Of a stretch of DNA of 44,338 nucleotides, positions 5,965-15,321 are shown in pieces (position 1 is the stretch's first letter; every line of letters starts with the position of its first letter). The notes below the pieces were generated by a model. It was not told the origin of the DNA, did no database searches, and worked only from the letters and a program-made list of their open reading frames with translations. This DNA is from a virus. The stretch spans positions 1 to 44,338 of the IMG/VR virus record IMGVR_UViG_3300049846_001631. One strand, 5' to 3'. Both the position numbers and the translations under genes were made by a program.

Positions 5965-7667
5965 AGTTCTGACTCCGCGCTCGCGTGTATGCCAATCACT
6001 TCACCAAGAGCGTCCGTGGCTACTTGTGCATTGGCTAGGGTGAATCCGTCCTGACTTGTACTGCCCACAACCGATGCCGCGCCACTATCACCGGCGTCTG
6101 TGAAGTTACGCCAGTTAGCGTTGGCAGCATTGGGGTTGAACGTAGTGATTGTAGGCGCTGCCCGCATTTGAGTGGGGAATCGTACGTGCTGGCTGTTAGC
6201 AGCACTGATGCCAGCGATGGCAGGGCGGTAGGTAATAGCACCGTTCTGCACGCCACTATTCTGGGCTGCTGCCGTCGCGTATGGCATTGACTTCCAGTAG
6301 TAACGACGGCACAAGCGCAGCTCCTCCTCGAACGGACGTAGCTGGTACTGTGTCGCCTCTGACCCTGGCTCAAGTTGAACGCTGGTGATGTACAGCTCAT
6401 CGTTGGTCGCAGCGGCGAAGTTGGTATCACCAGTAGTAAACGCCACAGCGGTCGAGTTGACCCATACACCATCATTCGAGATGGATGTCTGGTAGGTGCT
6501 GCCAGCATGCAGCGCAAACACCAGCTCTACAGACTTGGTTTCATCTAGCGTCATGCCTGCAACGCCAGTAGCTACTGGGAACGTTACCGTCTTTTTCTCC
6601 CATGTGTTAGCTGCGTTGATCGTCACGCGACGCACACACGTCCACGAAGCTGTACGGATCGCAACCGGGAGATTGCCGGTCTTGGTAGCGCGCACCCAGA
6701 ACGTCAGCACACAAGGCTTAGTTGTGTAGATCAACCGGAACCGATTACCCTCAATCGGCTGTGACGCCAAGCTGTATTCACCAGCGGCAGGAGATGCGTT
6801 GCCGGTTGTGCAGAGTAGGTTCCAGCTATAGCGTTGCGTAACACCAGATTCAGCAGCCGTTGGCACGGTTGCGCTACGCTTAGACGTATGCACCACAGCA
6901 CCGTTTTTCTGGTACTGCCAGCGGTCGGCGTGATAGGCTAAGTTTGCGATGCTGGCGGTATCGGCGTTCGTGCGCTGCCACACATCAAACGTGGAGTTGA
7001 TAATCACGTTCTTGTCAAGGGACATTTCTGCCAGTGACGTAGCCGGGATACTTGGGTCCTGTGGGTCGAATACAAGGTCCGTCGCACTTGCAGCGTAGCC
7101 GAGAATGCAGCAAAGGCCCGTAGGCTTCGTCTGCGTCTTGGTACCAGAAGCGTCAACGTAGACTGCCCCGCCGGGAGTCCAGCTAGACCCAACCCCCGCC
7201 AAGCGTAGGCCACGGGTGAAGCATACCTTACCACGTACACCACTTCCGATGGACGTGGACATCACGATGCCAATGTCACGAATGGTGTCCACTGTCATGG
7301 CAGTGACCGCTGGACGCAAGAACGTACCATCCGTGCCGGACTGGTACACTACGTCACCTTTGCTCGCGGTACCAGAAGATCCCTGGAGCATGTTCTTGTA
7401 GTTAGCGTCACGGCAGACGATGTTGTTCATCGTGACCGTACCACCGCCGTTGTACGTGATGACAATGTTGTACACACCATCTAGAACCTTGGCCTCATAC
7501 ATGCCAGTAGAGTCGGCAGTCAAGGGGTTCGCTTTGGTTGCTACCTCATCTTCATCATACAGCGTTGCCGCTGCGCCGGTGATGGCGTCATTGATTTGGA
7601 CGGACGCACCAGCACCGGTGAATCCGTATCCCGAGCGTGGGACTGCGAAACCTACGAGTTTGAACAT
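5961..7667 (-). CDS. Tail fibre / receptor-binding protein, 568 aa
   Basis: The N-terminal 110 residues are beta-rich and Gly/Ala/Thr-rich, consistent with a virion-attachment domain. Around residues 230-260 there is an NSTFDVWQRTNADT segment followed by ADRWQ. This is a signature seen in many phage fibre proteins before a carbohydrate-binding beta-sandwich domain. The C-terminal 200 residues are again beta-rich. It starts behind an AAGGA site 10 nt after the glycine-rich protein gene. It is probably the distal adsorption protein that sets host range, with the adjacent 127-aa protein as assembly partner. Confidence 0.8.
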   Translation of the reverse strand: MFKLVGFAVPRSGYGFTGAGASVQINDAITGAAATLYDEDEVATKANPLTADSTGMYEAKVLDGVYNIVITYNGGGTVTMNNIVCRDANYKNMLQGSSGTASKGDVVYQSGTDGTFLRPAVTAMTVDTIRDIGIVMSTSIGSGVRGKVCFTRGLRLAGVGSSWTPGGAVYVDASGTKTQTKPTGLCCILGYAASATDLVFDPQDPSIPATSLAEMSLDKNVIINSTFDVWQRTNADTASIANLAYHADRWQYQKNGAVVHTSKRSATVPTAAESGVTQRYSWNLLCTTGNASPAAGEYSLASQPIEGNRFRLIYTTKPCVLTFWVRATKTGNLPVAIRTASWTCVRRVTINAANTWEKKTVTFPVATGVAGMTLDETKSVELVFALHAGSTYQTSISNDGVWVNSTAVAFTTGDTNFAAATNDELYITSVQLEPGSEATQYQLRPFEEELRLCRRYYWKSMPYATAAAQNSGVQNGAITYRPAIAGISAANSQHVRFPTQMRAAPTITTFNPNAANANWRNFTDAGDSGAASVVGSTSQDGFTLANAQVATDALGEVIGIHASAESEL

Positions 7668-7676
7668 GAGTTATCC

Positions 7677-8585
7677 TTAGTAAGTGTACCAGATACGAAG
7701 CACGCCACCAGCACCAGCTCCACCACCAGAGTAGGTTCCTCCGATATTACCACTCTGTTCGCCCGTTGGCCCTGGGGTGGTCAGTCCTGCGGTGCCTGAA
7801 GCACCACCCCCAGCGCCCCCACGTCGAACAAGGATGGGATACCCCGTGCCTGGTAGCACAGTACGTACTTTCCTGCCATAGCTACCACCCCCTCCACCGC
7901 CACCGCTGCCATCGTCTGCACCGTTCGTACTGGTGCCCCCCTGTCCTCCACTTCCGTAACCAAGGCCGCCTAAAGCTGGGAGTACAAGAGTCCCTATATT
8001 TCCGTTACTGTTTGCCACTGTATTTCTGCGCCCCCCGCCTATACCGAATGTGCCAGGATTACCAGACGCACCACCTCCCCCTCCCATACGGCAGGCTGCC
8101 GTTAGCTCAGAACCGCCATCTTGTCCGGCTTCTCCGGCTATGCCCCAATCCGCCCCAGCACCGACCGCACCACCAGCCCCTCCAGTTCCTGCTGTTGTGG
8201 TTGTTCCCGCCGTACCTCCACTGCCTGCTCGTGCTAATGTCTCACCATCGAATAAAGTATCTCCACCACCAGCATTGCCTGCTCCCGTGCCAGAGAATCC
8301 AGCACCACCACCACCTCCAGGGCCTATAGCCTCTAGGAGAATAGCGGTCACTCCGGCAGGACACGTCCATGTGAAGTTACCATTGCTACCAGTAAGATCA
8401 CCACTGGCCACAGTGTCATAGCGAACGTCAATAAACTTCCAACGTAATGCCGCTGGGCTGATCGCCGGAGCGGCAGGGTCGCCGGATAACGTAGCGAGAA
8501 GGGAGTCTCGCAGACGAGTAAAGAGCGAACCGCGTATTGGTTTGCCTGGTGCGCATTCGCCGTCAGTTGGTGGATTGTATGCCAT
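7677..8585 (-). CDS. Glycine-rich tail/adhesin protein, 302 aa
   Basis: Residues 1-80 are a normal mixed sequence, followed by a beta segment. Residues about 90-300 are dominated by Gly runs, with repeated GGGG and GxGG motifs broken by Thr, Ala, Asn and Asp. This pattern resembles glycine-rich phage adhesins and fibre tip domains that form polyglycine sandwiches, where loop residues determine receptor choice. It lies between the tail hub-like protein and the fibre gene. The extreme Gly content makes the reverse complement look like a long Pro/His-rich frame, which is a shadow. Confidence 0.75.
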   Translation of the reverse strand: MAYNPPTDGECAPGKPIRGSLFTRLRDSLLATLSGDPAAPAISPAALRWKFIDVRYDTVASGDLTGSNGNFTWTCPAGVTAILLEAIGPGGGGGAGFSGTGAGNAGGGDTLFDGETLARAGSGGTAGTTTTAGTGGAGGAVGAGADWGIAGEAGQDGGSELTAACRMGGGGGASGNPGTFGIGGGRRNTVANSNGNIGTLVLPALGGLGYGSGGQGGTSTNGADDGSGGGGGGGSYGRKVRTVLPGTGYPILVRRGGAGGGASGTAGLTTPGPTGEQSGNIGGTYSGGGAGAGGVLRIWYTY

Positions 8586-8591
8586 AGTTCC

Positions 8592-10355
8592 TCATGCAAA
8601 GAGATAGGGGTCTGTGCCGTCAGGCATAACGTCATAGTCGGAGCAAAAGAATCCGTCGCCTGCGTCGAGTGCCGCATCACCAGTGTAGTCGTCAGCGGTG
8701 TCGGTGGTAAAGAATGCGTACCGCCCTTGGAAAAAGTCATCCTCAGCAGTCACCGATAATTGTGTACCGCCAGCCATCGGTGCAACTTCTATCACGCGCA
8801 TGTTGCGAGTAAGACGATTGCCACTTGCATCCTGGATGTGAGCAAGAGCTACCGTGACGAATGAGCCCAGCTTGAGTTGTGTGGACGCGTCGACGCTGAA
8901 TTTGTACCGTCGGGGAGCGTCGCGGAATCGCAAAAGGTACCGTGTAGATACAGCCGTAACTTGTGCGTCACTGACAGCTCCGAGCCATCGAGAGTTGATA
9001 CTACGTGGAACCACATCATCATACTCTGGAGCCGATTGGGCGTCTGCTGAAATAGTGATACGAGTGAAAAGAAGGTTTCCCTCTTTTGCCTCTTGTGACC
9101 AATCAATTACTCCGTAGTTTAACCAAACTTCGTTTATGCGTTGGTCGGTTTTCTCACTGGTAGTTAGTTTACCGACAAGAATGTTATCATCGTCAGTCAG
9201 GTTGATAATTTCACCAGCCGTTGGTGGACGTACCGGTTCGAGTATAATTTTACTTGTCTCATCATCGTAGTAAAGAATTAACAACCACGCTTCGCAGATA
9301 CCAGCGAGTAATTTGTCCACGTCTTCCGGAGCACTAACGTAAGCGGTTATAGCACCCAACTCAATCCAATCATCACACGCAGTATGCCAAGCGGTCTTGT
9401 CCATGAACTGCGTATGTACGCCAGCCCCAGCAAGAACCGAGTAAATAACCTCAACCGCATCCGTCGCGTTGAATTGAACCGTACGCTGGCAGTTATTGTC
9501 TACGTCGTGTGCAGCAGCGGTAGTTCCGGCGACGCCTCGCGTACAACCTGTGAACGTGGTAGCCGTCTTGCCTGAGTACTGAATGATTTCGTCTTCAATA
9601 CGCAAGAATCCCGAAGCGTCGAAATCCGTAGTGTCGTCCACTGTAAGTGTAGTTGCAACATTCGTAGCAGCTACTGTAAGAGCACACTTAGTCGCAATTG
9701 GAAACTTAGATCTTTCCTTTGCTGTAATACGCAACGGATCCTTAGCGACACCAGTGACTTTACCACCACCATCCGGACCGGTGACGGAATCAAGAACATA
9801 CGTACGAACCTTCAGACTCGATTCGTCAACCATACCCTCGTCGGTTAAGAATCCTTGGTAAACACGCACCGTCCGGTTCTGGAAGTAACGCCACCGAGCG
9901 ATCATCTTCGCCAGGAAGAACCCATTGTCAAAATTAGACCGTCGCTCATCAAGGTAGTCGTCGGCTTGGACGTCGTCGCCAGTACCGTCGAACAACTCGA
10001 AGTTACAACCACTCCGTTGACCAATGGTAGATCCGCCCAGGTCGATACGTCCTGGAGTGAACGACACACTCTTAAGCATCGCTCGCTGAATAACTGGCGT
10101 GCTGCCGTACGGGACTACTTCTTGATCCGTGAATCGGAATGTAGTGATGCGGTTCGTGTACCCATTCCCGGTTTGTGTGTAGTTTGCTTTACGTTGGCAT
10201 GTCGCCTTGGTGTTGTAGCACTTAGCTTGTCCGGTAACTCCGAGGATTGCTCCACACGCAGTAGAACCGTAGGCAAGCGCACAACGCTCCACGTCTATTT
10301 CCAACGCGGTAAAATGCCTGCGTGTAGATTTTGCTACTTCCGTGGCGTAGCTCAT
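8592..10355 (-). CDS. Tail tip/hub assembly protein, 587 aa
   Basis: The gene is downstream of tape measure and the distal tail protein and upstream of the fibres, the usual place for a siphophage tail hub. Residues 23-53 carry four Cys (about 25, 34, 46 and 53) that could bind a metal or Fe-S cluster, comparable in placement, not in detail, to cysteine-rich tail tip proteins such as lambda gpL. The middle has alternating beta segments and the C-terminal half is acidic. It resembles DUF2163/BR0599-type tail proteins by context and length. The ATGA overlap with 10352 indicates coupled translation. Confidence 0.65.
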   Translation of the reverse strand: MSYATEVAKSTRRHFTALEIDVERCALAYGSTACGAILGVTGQAKCYNTKATCQRKANYTQTGNGYTNRITTFRFTDQEVVPYGSTPVIQRAMLKSVSFTPGRIDLGGSTIGQRSGCNFELFDGTGDDVQADDYLDERRSNFDNGFFLAKMIARWRYFQNRTVRVYQGFLTDEGMVDESSLKVRTYVLDSVTGPDGGGKVTGVAKDPLRITAKERSKFPIATKCALTVAATNVATTLTVDDTTDFDASGFLRIEDEIIQYSGKTATTFTGCTRGVAGTTAAAHDVDNNCQRTVQFNATDAVEVIYSVLAGAGVHTQFMDKTAWHTACDDWIELGAITAYVSAPEDVDKLLAGICEAWLLILYYDDETSKIILEPVRPPTAGEIINLTDDDNILVGKLTTSEKTDQRINEVWLNYGVIDWSQEAKEGNLLFTRITISADAQSAPEYDDVVPRSINSRWLGAVSDAQVTAVSTRYLLRFRDAPRRYKFSVDASTQLKLGSFVTVALAHIQDASGNRLTRNMRVIEVAPMAGGTQLSVTAEDDFFQGRYAFFTTDTADDYTGDAALDAGDGFFCSDYDVMPDGTDPYLFA

Positions 10356-11152
10356 TCCACAAGTCCTACATACTTAATGGTTGCCTTCATGAACGTTGGC
10401 TTCATGTACGAAGCAGTGACGTCCGTAGATTCTGTCCAACAGTACGCCGTCTCGTAAGGGAATGCGTACCCGTGCCACTTGAGGAAAAACGGCTTCTTGG
10501 ACAATCGCTTAAACAACGGAGCGTAAACCAATCGTGCACGTTCCGGATTAATGTAATCCAGTGGTACTTCCCCTTCGTACGGTACACGCGAGCGCAAGGC
10601 ACGCCCAAGCCATGTAGTCGCCATTGAGTTATTCGTCAGTACCGTTGGCATGCCACCGAGTGTCGGTGGGGTGAATCCAACACAAACACCCTTCTCTGGA
10701 CGGAACTCTTCTCCGGCCGCAATCACAGCGATACTTGGTTTTGTATTAGGCCCATCGATTAGAACGCGGAACCAACCAGCAAACACCTTTGTAAAGCTGA
10801 TATGAACTGGAGCGGTATTCCTGGGAGTGACTGTGCAGAGGGTCGTGAAGTTCACGCCGTCCGTACTGTACTGGAATGTGGCTGCTGCCCGTTGAACCGA
10901 TAAGTCATTAGAGTACAACGCAAAATAGTCTACCCATTTCGCTTCTGGTAAAACGAATAGTAATGAGTGTTGTGCAACTGCGTTGGCTGGACGCCAGTAC
11001 GTACCCGCTCGTCCGTCTACTACGTTACGAGCATCGAATCCCGTTGCCGTTGACGACGCAGTAATAGCTGCGTTCTCGAGAGCGTTGTCAGCAGCAATAC
11101 GCAACTGTGACAGCGTGAATACGGGAGCAGGGACTACGGTTGCGTGAAACAT
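10352..11152 (-). CDS. Minor tail protein with discoidin-like domain, 266 aa
   Basis: Residues about 15-150 look like an F5/8 type C (discoidin) beta-sandwich. The run NALENAAITAS, then VVDGRAGTYWRPAN, is the typical start, where the D-G-x-x-x-T-x-W pattern marks a galactose-binding-like fold. The C-terminal part (150-266) is an unrelated aromatic domain. It follows tape measure by a TAATG overlap, a position often held by the distal tail protein, and could provide carbohydrate contacts near the tail tip. Confidence 0.7.
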   Translation of the reverse strand: MFHATVVPAPVFTLSQLRIAADNALENAAITASSTATGFDARNVVDGRAGTYWRPANAVAQHSLLFVLPEAKWVDYFALYSNDLSVQRAAATFQYSTDGVNFTTLCTVTPRNTAPVHISFTKVFAGWFRVLIDGPNTKPSIAVIAAGEEFRPEKGVCVGFTPPTLGGMPTVLTNNSMATTWLGRALRSRVPYEGEVPLDYINPERARLVYAPLFKRLSKKPFFLKWHGYAFPYETAYCWTESTDVTASYMKPTFMKATIKYVGLVE

Positions 11153-13431
11153 TATGTTGCCCTCAAGCTGCCGATGGTTGCGCCGTCACCGAGTTGTCCA
11201 TTGATTGCATCGATAAGGCCACGCACTTGCGTTGCCGAGTACATGGAATCACCTTGCAGCTGAATAGTAATCTGCTTAGCAGCTCCGCCTCCACCATAGA
11301 TACCACCGGGATCGCCGCCAGTCGGTGCGTTCGCTCCGGTTCCGGTTCCTAGTTGTGGAGCAGTAGGTGCACCACCACCGCCTCCCCCACCGAATTGTGT
11401 GGAGCTAATTTTCTGCACGTTGGCAAGACCGGCAGCAACAGCGGCAGCGGCAGCAGCAATACCAAGAGCGGGACCAATAACGGGGATAGCAGACATAGCG
11501 TTATAAGCACCCATCGCTGCTGAGTATGTATTAACAATCGTTTCACCGATTGCTGCAGCCTTCCAAACCTCGAACTGCTTCCTGGAGTGAGATCCTTGAA
11601 GGGCGGAGAGCTGACCAAGGATCGATCCGACAATCTGGGCTTTACCTTTCCAGCCACTTTGCCATAGCGCGAGCGTGCGTGCTTGCGCGTCTACGTCTTG
11701 CTGCTCGAGGTTGGCTAGGTGCTGCTCCTTGAGTGCCTCCATTTCCAAGTCCGCGTTGGCTTGGAATTCACGACGCTGCGTTTGAATGTCCACCAGCTTC
11801 TCAGCCAGGACTTCACGGTACGCTTTGTGATCGCTTTCCAGGGTGCCTATGTTGAACATAGTCCCGACGAATTCAGAGGACCCACCTTCTTGTCCGTTGG
11901 CGGTCTCACCGCTACCAGCAGTCTGTGGCTTGCTGGCATCAGCTACGGCTTGTGCAACTTCGTTGATTTTTTCACGCGCACGTTCTGCCCATTGCTCAAT
12001 ACCTTCTGACGGCATGGGTTGTTGCAATAAGGCAGTCAGTTCTACCCACGCTTTCTCTGCGTGGAACTTAGCGGTGTCGGCATTTTGGGTCAGTGCGTTT
12101 GACCACGTATTACTGGCGTCTGGGCTTAATGCCTTACCCCAAGCTTCTTGGCAAGCTTTAGCTGCAGCGGCGGATTGCCCTGCAACGGTCTTCATCTCTA
12201 CATCAAATGTCTGTGAAACTTTTGCAGCAGCACGACGAGCATCGAGCGCAGCATTCTCAAAAGATTTTCCAAGTTCTTTGTTTGTGTAAAATGTAACGTT
12301 GGCAATACCAAAAAGCAAGTCCGCTATACCGTCGATCATGAACCCGATCGACTTCGCAGCAGCCATTTTTATAGCAACCCACATCACTTCTAATCCAGAT
12401 TGCCCCATCTCTGCTGTACGCATTAAGGCAGAACCGAAGTTCTCCACCATTACACCAGTTCCGTGGATAATCTTCATAGCAAAAGATAAACCACTGTTAA
12501 GCGCAGCGGAGAATTCCAAGAATACGGCTTTTACCCACAACCAACTTATTTGCATTTTTCTCATTACGTCTAACAACCAACCAAGCGCACCAATTGATCC
12601 ATCAACCATGGATTTGATTTCAGCCTTGAAGTTACCAGACTTCACAGAAGCGTCAACCAAGTTCTTAGTCGCCTCCAGGATGTACGGAGCCAGGGCTTGA
12701 GAGAACGAATTCCCCACGCCAGCGACAACGGTTTTAAGTTCATCGAACGCGTCGTTAACAGCTTCTATTTTTGCAGCTTCCATGCGCGAGAGCGTGAGCC
12801 CGAGCTCCTTAGCACGCTCTGTAGCCTTAGCCATACCCTCGCTGCCAAGCTTGATGAAGTTACTATTCTCCATGAAGCCACGGCCAAGAACACTCATTCC
12901 TAGTGCGGTCTTATCGGCTTGGTTGGTAACGTTATTCAGCTTATCGCTAATTACTCCAAGGGCTGCCTCTGGCGTTAGGAAGCGTAACTCTGAGAACGAC
13001 GTACCAAGTCGTTTGAAGTTGTCTGCCGCTTCCTTACTCCCATTAGCAGCTTCCGAAATTTGTCGCTGCAACATCTGCGACATTTTCGTTACGCCTTGCA
13101 GTTCTACTCCTACGTCATCAGCAGCAACCTGCCATCCGTACAAAGTCTCAATTTGAATGCCGGTTTTATCTGACAACTTAGCCATCGCGTCCGTAGCATC
13201 GAGCGACTGCTTAACCAACAACGCGATACCGCCACCAGCAGCAGCACCAGCAGCGATACCCATTGCGGTAAACGTCTTGGCTACAGAAGCAGCAGCAGAA
13301 GCAACACCACCGAACGTGGGTTGCATCTTTGATGCCCACTGCTTGGCGTATGAACTAACGCCTTGGAGCCCTTTGCGGAAAGCGGTTCCGTCGGCGGTTA
13401 CTTCTACGACTAAGGTATCGATAGTGGTCAC
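11152..13431 (-). CDS. Tail tape measure protein, 759 aa
   Basis: This is the largest protein in the window. It is mainly alpha-helical and Ala-rich, with an N-terminal region typical of tape measure proteins (VEVTADGTAFRKGLQGVS-like opening). It has hydrophobic segments near residues 55-75 and 665-690 and a Gly-rich stretch before the C-terminus. Tape measure proteins set tail length and are ejected with the DNA; at roughly 0.15 nm per residue this predicts a tail of about 110 nm. The start is GTG at 13431, overlapping the TGA of the chaperone frame (GTGA). The preceding frameshifted chaperone pair supports the call. Confidence 0.93.
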   Translation of the reverse strand: MTTIDTLVVEVTADGTAFRKGLQGVSSYAKQWASKMQPTFGGVASAAASVAKTFTAMGIAAGAAAGGGIALLVKQSLDATDAMAKLSDKTGIQIETLYGWQVAADDVGVELQGVTKMSQMLQRQISEAANGSKEAADNFKRLGTSFSELRFLTPEAALGVISDKLNNVTNQADKTALGMSVLGRGFMENSNFIKLGSEGMAKATERAKELGLTLSRMEAAKIEAVNDAFDELKTVVAGVGNSFSQALAPYILEATKNLVDASVKSGNFKAEIKSMVDGSIGALGWLLDVMRKMQISWLWVKAVFLEFSAALNSGLSFAMKIIHGTGVMVENFGSALMRTAEMGQSGLEVMWVAIKMAAAKSIGFMIDGIADLLFGIANVTFYTNKELGKSFENAALDARRAAAKVSQTFDVEMKTVAGQSAAAAKACQEAWGKALSPDASNTWSNALTQNADTAKFHAEKAWVELTALLQQPMPSEGIEQWAERAREKINEVAQAVADASKPQTAGSGETANGQEGGSSEFVGTMFNIGTLESDHKAYREVLAEKLVDIQTQRREFQANADLEMEALKEQHLANLEQQDVDAQARTLALWQSGWKGKAQIVGSILGQLSALQGSHSRKQFEVWKAAAIGETIVNTYSAAMGAYNAMSAIPVIGPALGIAAAAAAVAAGLANVQKISSTQFGGGGGGGAPTAPQLGTGTGANAPTGGDPGGIYGGGGAAKQITIQLQGDSMYSATQVRGLIDAINGQLGDGATIGSLRAT

Positions 13432-13688
13432 AGTTTACCCATCTTCGCTAGGTGTTCTTCTAACTCTGCTATGTCGTCTTGAGTGCGTGGGGCATCAGAC
13501 GACTTTTTGTTTTTCTTGGGGTTCAATTCCTCCATGTGGAAGTCATAGCACGCCCAATACTCCTGGGGAGTAAAGAACCACGCCTCGGACGGTTGGACTT
13601 TGAATACGCACACTGCCGAAGCAAAGTAGCGTAACCAATCCGCCCTTCTTGACCCATCATCAGAAGGGCCATCCAAGGCGGAGTTCAC
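13428..13688 (-). CDS. Tail assembly chaperone, frameshift extension (GT-type)
   Basis: The middle segment (about residues 30-55, with SEAWFFTPQEYWACYDFHME) matches small phage tail assembly chaperones that have a conserved W..TP.E..A pattern. The frame lacks a good start: its GTG at 13688 has no ribosome-binding site and lies immediately after the TAG of the upstream chaperone. A CCCAAAA slippery heptamer in the correct phase lies just before that stop. The natural product is therefore probably a -1 frameshift fusion of about 192 residues, analogous to lambda gpGT, that binds tape measure. Confidence 0.8.
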   Translation of the reverse strand: MNSALDGPSDDGSRRADWLRYFASAVCVFKVQPSEAWFFTPQEYWACYDFHMEELNPKKNKKSSDAPRTQDDIAELEEHLAKMGKL

Positions 13689-14005
13689 TAAGCTTTTGGG
13701 CCTGCCTGCAATGCCTCCGAGAGCATACGCGTGACAGGTTCTGCGACTTCAACGATGGGAATGGAACGTAACCACTCACCGATTTCATCGAAGCTTGGAG
13801 GCTTGCCTCCTGCTGCAATGATTCCCTGCTGAATGACCACAGCTATGTGGCCGTAGCGGAGATTGCCGTTCGCTAATTCTATCACCACAGAAGTGATAGA
13901 CCGATCAAGCAAATCCTCCACGCGAGTGATGAATTTGAAGCTCGGACGCAGAACGTATTCGGTGTCTTTAATCTTGAGTGTGATCTCACCAGATGGGGTG
14001 GCCAT
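13688..14005 (-). CDS. Tail assembly chaperone (G-type), 105 aa
   Basis: This is a short protein between the tail tube and tape measure genes. The opening SGEITLKIKDTEYVLRPSFKF resembles gene-transfer-agent-type tail assembly chaperones, with a beta hairpin then a helical body. It ends in the sequence encoding GPKA, where codons GGC CCA AAA contain the slippery heptamer C CCA AAA. Most ribosomes would stop at TAG 13688-13690; a minority would shift -1 into the next frame. It has an AGGAG ribosome-binding site. Confidence 0.82.
   Translation of the reverse strand: MATPSGEITLKIKDTEYVLRPSFKFITRVEDLLDRSITSVVIELANGNLRYGHIAVVIQQGIIAAGGKPPSFDEIGEWLRSIPIVEVAEPVTRMLSEALQAGPKA
13694..13700 (-). promoter_or_regulatory. 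Programmed -1 ribosomal frameshift slippery site CCCAAAA
   Basis: On the minus strand the heptamer CCCAAAA is phased as C CCA AAA relative to the upstream chaperone codons, the X XXY YYZ rule for -1 slippage. After the shift, translation reads AGC TTA GTG and continues in the downstream chaperone frame. It lies two codons before the upstream stop, as in many siphophage G/GT pairs. Confidence 0.85.
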
Positions 14006-14028
14006 GATCAGCTCCTAATTGTTAAGGG

Positions 14029-14436
14029 TTACGGGGTGTAAGTGACAGCACCAGACGATGCCAGCTTCATGCTGTACGTCTCTTCCTTGTCGTGATCGCC
14101 GTTGCGCTCCAAGCTTTGGACTTGGAACTGGCCGACCCACTGGTCGCCAAGACCGGAGATGATCTTGAAGTACCGGATTTGGCCGGTGCTCGCAGCGGTA
14201 CGCATCGTAGTCAGCGACGCGCCATTGGTCATAGGACCAGATAGCGTTAGGTCGATCGACCGAATGCCGCCTTCCATCAACTCACGCCAAGGCATCACGT
14301 CCTTCTCGGTCGTGTCGATCGCTTCGTTGTTGAGGGACATCTGCGTGGCGCGCATTGCAGCGACGGTCACGAAGTTCGTCGGGGTGGCTACGTCACCAAC
14401 CTGAACGAGAAAGTTTTTACCGAGATACTTAGACAT
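14029..14436 (-). CDS. Major tail (tube) protein, 135 aa
   Basis: A small beta-rich protein immediately upstream of the chaperones and tape measure, the standard place for the tail tube subunit. Its features match TP901-1/gene-transfer-agent-like tail tube proteins. It has an N-terminal strand with GKNFLVQVGD, a mid-protein segment with IDTTEKDVMPWRELMEGG (common in this family), a strand pair around GQFQVQSLE, and a C-terminal beta segment. It has a strong AGGAG site. It would assemble into hexameric rings around the tape measure. Confidence 0.88.
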   Translation of the reverse strand: MSKYLGKNFLVQVGDVATPTNFVTVAAMRATQMSLNNEAIDTTEKDVMPWRELMEGGIRSIDLTLSGPMTNGASLTTMRTAASTGQIRYFKIISGLGDQWVGQFQVQSLERNGDHDKEETYSMKLASSGAVTYTP

Positions 14437-14464
14437 GAGAGACTCCTAAAAGAGGTTGGTTGGA

Positions 14465-14887
14465 TTATCCGATGACAAGGGTGTTGACGGCGATCAGCTT
14501 GATCTTGTTCGTGGTTTTACCCACACCGAGCACAGCACGTGCCCAGCCAGCGGCAAGGTCAGCCACCGGAGCAATACCACCAGCGTTGGCAGAACCAACG
14601 TAGACGGTACCATTGACTGGAGCAGCACCAGCACCGAGAGTAATCTCAGCACCAGGAGATTCCTGCCACGAAACCGATTGGCCTGCGGCAGCTGCTTGAC
14701 CGACAGCAATACCAGGCTGAAGTGTGTTGACCGCACTGTCGTTTGCATCCCACAACTTAACTGTCAATGTCGCGGGATCGTAGCAGACCACCTGTCCTGG
14801 GGTGATGGCTACGGCAGCAATACCGGTGCGTATTGGGTACGCGGTGTCCGGTAAAACTTGCGATGCGGTTACGGTAAGATCTGCCAT
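14465..14887 (-). CDS. DUF2190-like virion protein, 140 aa
   Basis: This Ala/Gly/Val-rich protein reads as all-beta and resembles DUF2190/capsid decoration-like proteins, with repeated G-Q-V and A-V-G patterns. It has no charged coiled coil or membrane span. It lies between the tail terminator-like gene and tail tube rather than beside the capsid gene, which is unusual; it could decorate the capsid or the tail. The ribosome-binding site is AGGAG within AGGAGTCTCCCATG, a leader similar to that of the tail tube gene. Confidence 0.6.
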   Translation of the reverse strand: MADLTVTASQVLPDTAYPIRTGIAAVAITPGQVVCYDPATLTVKLWDANDSAVNTLQPGIAVGQAAAAGQSVSWQESPGAEITLGAGAAPVNGTVYVGSANAGGIAPVADLAAGWARAVLGVGKTTNKIKLIAVNTLVIG

Positions 14888-14901
14888 GGGAGACTCCTAA
14901 G

Positions 14902-15318
14902 TTAGATGAGCACGCGGTAACGGTCGATGCCGTGCCAGTTAGTGCCATCGGTGTTTCTGACGATACGGTCGATGAATCGAACGAGGTACGTACTTCGTCC
15001 GCCGGATACAATGATTGGAGAGCATTCGTGGAGCAATTCGTACACGCGAGCCTGAATAGCATTCATTCCATGCTGCCCACGCTTTGTGGGAGACTGGTCA
15101 TAAAAGTGAATTGTTGATGTGAACTCTTGACCGGCTTCATCCTTGTCACCATAGTCTACGATCACATCATCACCAAGCCGGATGTACGGTGTTGGAGTTC
15201 CTTTCGGAACGTTGTCGTAAATCCGACAAGGGTTACCAAGCAACGTCTGCATGGTGCTGTCCGTAGACAACAGCGCAATCAAAGCAGTACGCCAAGCCAA
15301 GCCAAAATCAGTAGGCAT
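14902..15318 (-). CDS. Tail terminator/completion protein (DUF3168-like)
   Basis: The 138-residue protein has the layout of DUF3168 tail completion proteins. An N-terminal helix begins (about residues 8-25), then comes a VPKGTPTPYIRLGDD strand motif. A central HFYDQS segment and a helix around NAIQARVYELLHE lead to C-terminal strands with RYRVLI. In siphophages this protein caps the tail tube and docks it to the head. Its position between the HK97 gp10-like gene and tail tube fits exactly. Confidence 0.8.
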   Translation of the reverse strand: MPTDFGLAWRTALIALLSTDSTMQTLLGNPCRIYDNVPKGTPTPYIRLGDDVIVDYGDKDEAGQEFTSTIHFYDQSPTKRGQHGMNAIQARVYELLHECSPIIVSGGRSTYLVRFIDRIVRNTDGTNWHGIDRYRVLI

Positions 15319-15321
15319 AGT

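Noticed and set aside
8050-8421. Pro-rich plus-strand frame
   Set aside because: It is the reverse complement of the Gly-rich adhesin repeats, which explains its composition.
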